This document shows positions 61,801 to 64,000 of a stretch of DNA of 64,000 nucleotides, in pieces. The notes beneath the pieces are model-generated. The model saw nothing but the letters and a program-made list of their open reading frames with translations, made no database searches and was not told where the DNA came from. The DNA is taken from NCBI RefSeq assembly GCF_003073045.1, contig NC_037590.1, positions 28,732,449 to 28,796,448 on the forward strand, written 5' to 3'. A program made the position numbers and the translations under genes. Each line of letters begins with the position of its first letter. The stretch's first letter is position 1. Origin of the DNA: Pomacea canaliculata (Eukaryota; Mollusca; Gastropoda; Architaenioglossa; Ampullariidae).

Positions 61801-64000
61801 ATGCAATGAACTATTTACTTTTAAGACCAGCTAATCATAATAATAATGGAAGATGGTCTTAAAAGTAAATAGTTTATGATAATGTCTGTGGGGTCTTATA
61901 TTGTAGTCCACTTTAAATGATATCTCCATTCTAACAAGATTTATTACTCTTATGCAGGTTTCGGTATTCTGTCAACTTGTGAAACTTTCAAACAAAATCT
62001 TCTACCTGGCACTTTTCCTTCAGTTTCATTGTTACTTCTCTGAATTCAGCTACCGTCCTTACTGATGCTACAGCATCACGAATGTCTCTGTGTATATGAA
62101 GCCTGGAAAAATACATACAACTTTTAAACATGTATTGTAATAACCTTTGAACAGATTTTAGAACTGTTTTATTTGCTAACAACACCTTTCAGACATTTGG
62201 TAGAGCTGTGTGTGAGATTTTTTTTCTTACACCTTGTTACAGGCAGTCTAACATAATCCTGCATAACATTGCTGTAAATCAATTGTACCTATTCAAATTG
62301 TGACTAAATTCTAAAAGTTTTGAATCTCACATCTTGGCAAGCAGCAAGTTAGGAAAACTTGTGTTTTACCATAAACTGGCTGTAAACAAAACAAAATTTC
62401 TGAACTTACACAGTCCATCTCCATGACTGAAAAGCAACACACAAAAAATTAGTATGATGATCTATAACTCTCTGGCCATTATTTTTCCATTTAATTTTCC
62501 ATTCCAGGTCTGTTTTCAGGTTATTATATCTAAGATATACTTCCTAGACATAGAACTCCCACCTATATATTTGTTTGAGACACTTAAAAACAAAATTATG
62601 ACAGTAACTGACACATACGCATGATGAAAAAGCTTGAACAGATGACCTCGAACATAGGAAGATACACATGGGTACTTTTCTACAAAGTCAAGGTACTCTT
62701 CTGCCATCTCCCAAATAGGTGGTGATAAACCATGGAACAGAGCAGGATTATGAAGATTTCCCTCTGAAAATCATCAAACAACAGTCCATTTAAGCTGATG
62801 ATATGTACACTTTTAAAATTTGTCATCTATGTACAACAAAAATATATAAAATACTTAAATATGAGGACATAGAACCTAATAAATCTTTAGGACTAATTAT
62901 AAACATGGTACAAACAGAATGAAAAATACCTGCTGTCATAACTCCTTCTGCTCCTGTTTCCTCAAGACATCGATACACATCCTCCATATACTGTATATTT
63001 CCATTTGCAAACACTGGGATATTAACTGCATTTCTAGAATTGGAAGAAATAACACTGCTGTTTGAAACAAAGATTTGGGCAGTAAATAGCAGGTTCAAGA
63101 TAATACTAACTAAAAATAGTAGTCTTAATAAAATACCTTTATTAATCATGAGTAAACATCATAAATAAAGCTTTATTGAAAATTCTCTCCCTTTATCAAG
63201 CAATAAATGACATTAACATTTGGATAGGACTACTTCTTATGTTGAGAAACATTTCAGTAAACATACTTGACTGCCTTTATGATGTTCCAATCTGCAAGGC
63301 CTGTATGTACACCCTTCTGATCTATTGTGCGCCCATGAACAGTCAAAAGCTGAAACAAGTTAAAAATGCACACAAAAGCTCATTCACATGGTCATTGTAA
63401 AACAACATTAAGAGTGCATCTTAAGAAAATATTACTTTATCCCCTCTAATCTGTTTCTTCCCACCAATCTCCAGATTCTCTTCTATCAGTATGCATGCTA
63501 CATCCACAACAGAAAGACAGCTTTCATTTCATATATGTCTTTTAAATTTCAACTGTACCTGACATCCTGCACTCTCCAGCATTTTAGCATACTTCACAGT
63601 TTTTTCCACAGATGGGAATACACGAATTTTGCAAGTGATTGGAACCTTCAAGTTTTCATGGCATATTTTCACTGCAACATTAAAATAATACAGTCTCATA
63701 AGAGTTACAAAGACAAGGTCATGGAAGATGTTAGAGAAAATGCGAATATCTATAAGAAATTCACAAAGTGATGATTAAAGTTTATTTATAAACATACAAA
63801 TGAAGAGGATTCTTAAAAAATCAATACAGTACCAACATTGTTAGTACATTCCTTTAAACTTCCAGGGCCAGTGCTACTGCTTAACAAGTGTAAATGTAAT
63901 TAAAATAATATAGTAAACAAACCCATATCTCTCAAAAGATCCCATTCATCCTGTAGAAAAGCACCATAATGACCACGACGTGCAATACTTTGGGGGCAGC
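58845..64000 (-). CDS. DUS1L: DUS1L: tRNA-dihydrouridine synthase 1-like (5' end outside window)
   Basis: FMN-dependent enzyme that reduces uridine in the tRNA D-loop (positions 16/17 for the Dus1 class). Ten exons seen: 64000-63923 (partial), 63671-63559, 63349-63267, 63033-62930, 62763-62619, 62102-62006, 61094-61003, 60705-60507, 60234-60159, 59110-58845 (TGA). The window edge retains the active-site cysteine codon (63996-63998) in [19 protein letters not shown]. Next come [23 protein letters not shown], the FMN-phosphate region [10 protein letters not shown] and [15 protein letters not shown], the helical domain ([19 protein letters not shown]), [10 protein letters not shown], a Lys/Glu-rich linker, and a Cys-rich C-terminus ([22 protein letters not shown]). 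All junction phases agree with no frame break. The N-terminus is missing. Confidence 0.95.
59892..59963. repeat. 33-bp perfect tandem copies, each an imperfect hairpin
   Basis: Copies at 59892-59924 and 59931-59963 are identical over 33 bp, separated by 6 bp, in the last DUS1L intron. Each contains CTTCACTGCCA GT TGGCAGAGTGAAG, which can form an 11-bp stem with a 2-nt bulge. Confidence 0.85.
60120..60160 (-). repeat. DUS1L: 21-bp duplication carrying the DUS1L 5' splice site
   Basis: The 21-bp unit containing CTCCTAATGACTTACAT is repeated directly (CTCC at 60123 and 60144). On the minus strand each copy supplies ATGTAAGTCATTAGGAG, so two strong GTAAGT donors lie 21 nt apart (60158/60157 and 60137/60136). 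The intervening 21 nt are open in frame, so use of the distal donor would add seven codons without a stop. Confidence 0.75.
61100..62000. other. DUS1L intron, no further gene seen
   Basis: This is the largest gap between DUS1L exons in this part. It is AT-rich and includes a T run near 61360-61369. An inverted pair AAGACCA.CT / TGGTCTTAAAAGTAAATAG around 61821-61875 could form a hairpin. No other coding segment was recognised. Confidence 0.5.

Overview
This is a window of animal nuclear genomic DNA. It holds split genes with GT-AG introns, long AT-rich spacers, microsatellites and many transposon remnants. The protein families and the tRNA-derived SINEs fit an invertebrate, probably a lophotrochozoan and perhaps a gastropod mollusc. 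The taxon is an inference and is not proved by the sequence.

Layout. Positions 1-25,990 hold no gene I can recognise, only microsatellites, minisatellites, a decayed LINE (about 17.8-18.4 kb) and a few GC-rich, CRE-containing patches. Four conserved eukaryotic genes fill the rest: ATAD5 (+, coding 26,378-38,309), a SEC24C/D-type COPII coat gene (-, 54,998-42,553), a FUT10/FUT11-type fucosyltransferase (+, 55,910-57,568) and DUS1L (-, from beyond 64,000 down to 58,845, 5' end missing). ATAD5 and SEC24 are convergent. SEC24 and FUT are head-to-head across a probable shared promoter (about 55.0-55.9 kb). FUT and DUS1L are convergent. The four act in unrelated housekeeping processes: PCNA unloading, ER export, ER O-fucosylation and tRNA dihydrouridylation.

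I traced exons by translating across splice sites and checking phase at each junction. DUS1L (10 exons seen) and the 3' 15 exons of SEC24 are in phase. ATAD5 has at least four -1 frame breaks, SEC24 two and FUT one. Because several essential genes are affected, small indel errors in the assembly are the likeliest cause. Two of the ATAD5 breaks are odd: each coincides with a 14-nt, phase-0, GT...TGAAAAAG segment.

The mobile-element record is good for the size of the window. There are three copies of one tRNA-derived SINE with target-site duplications (TSDs), an hAT-like MITE with an 8-bp TSD, two TA-flanked TIR elements, a 375-bp MITE family present twice in opposite orientations, and three LINE fragments, one with an 11-bp TSD. 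I found no CRISPR array, prokaryotic operon, tRNA or rRNA gene, or clear novel system.
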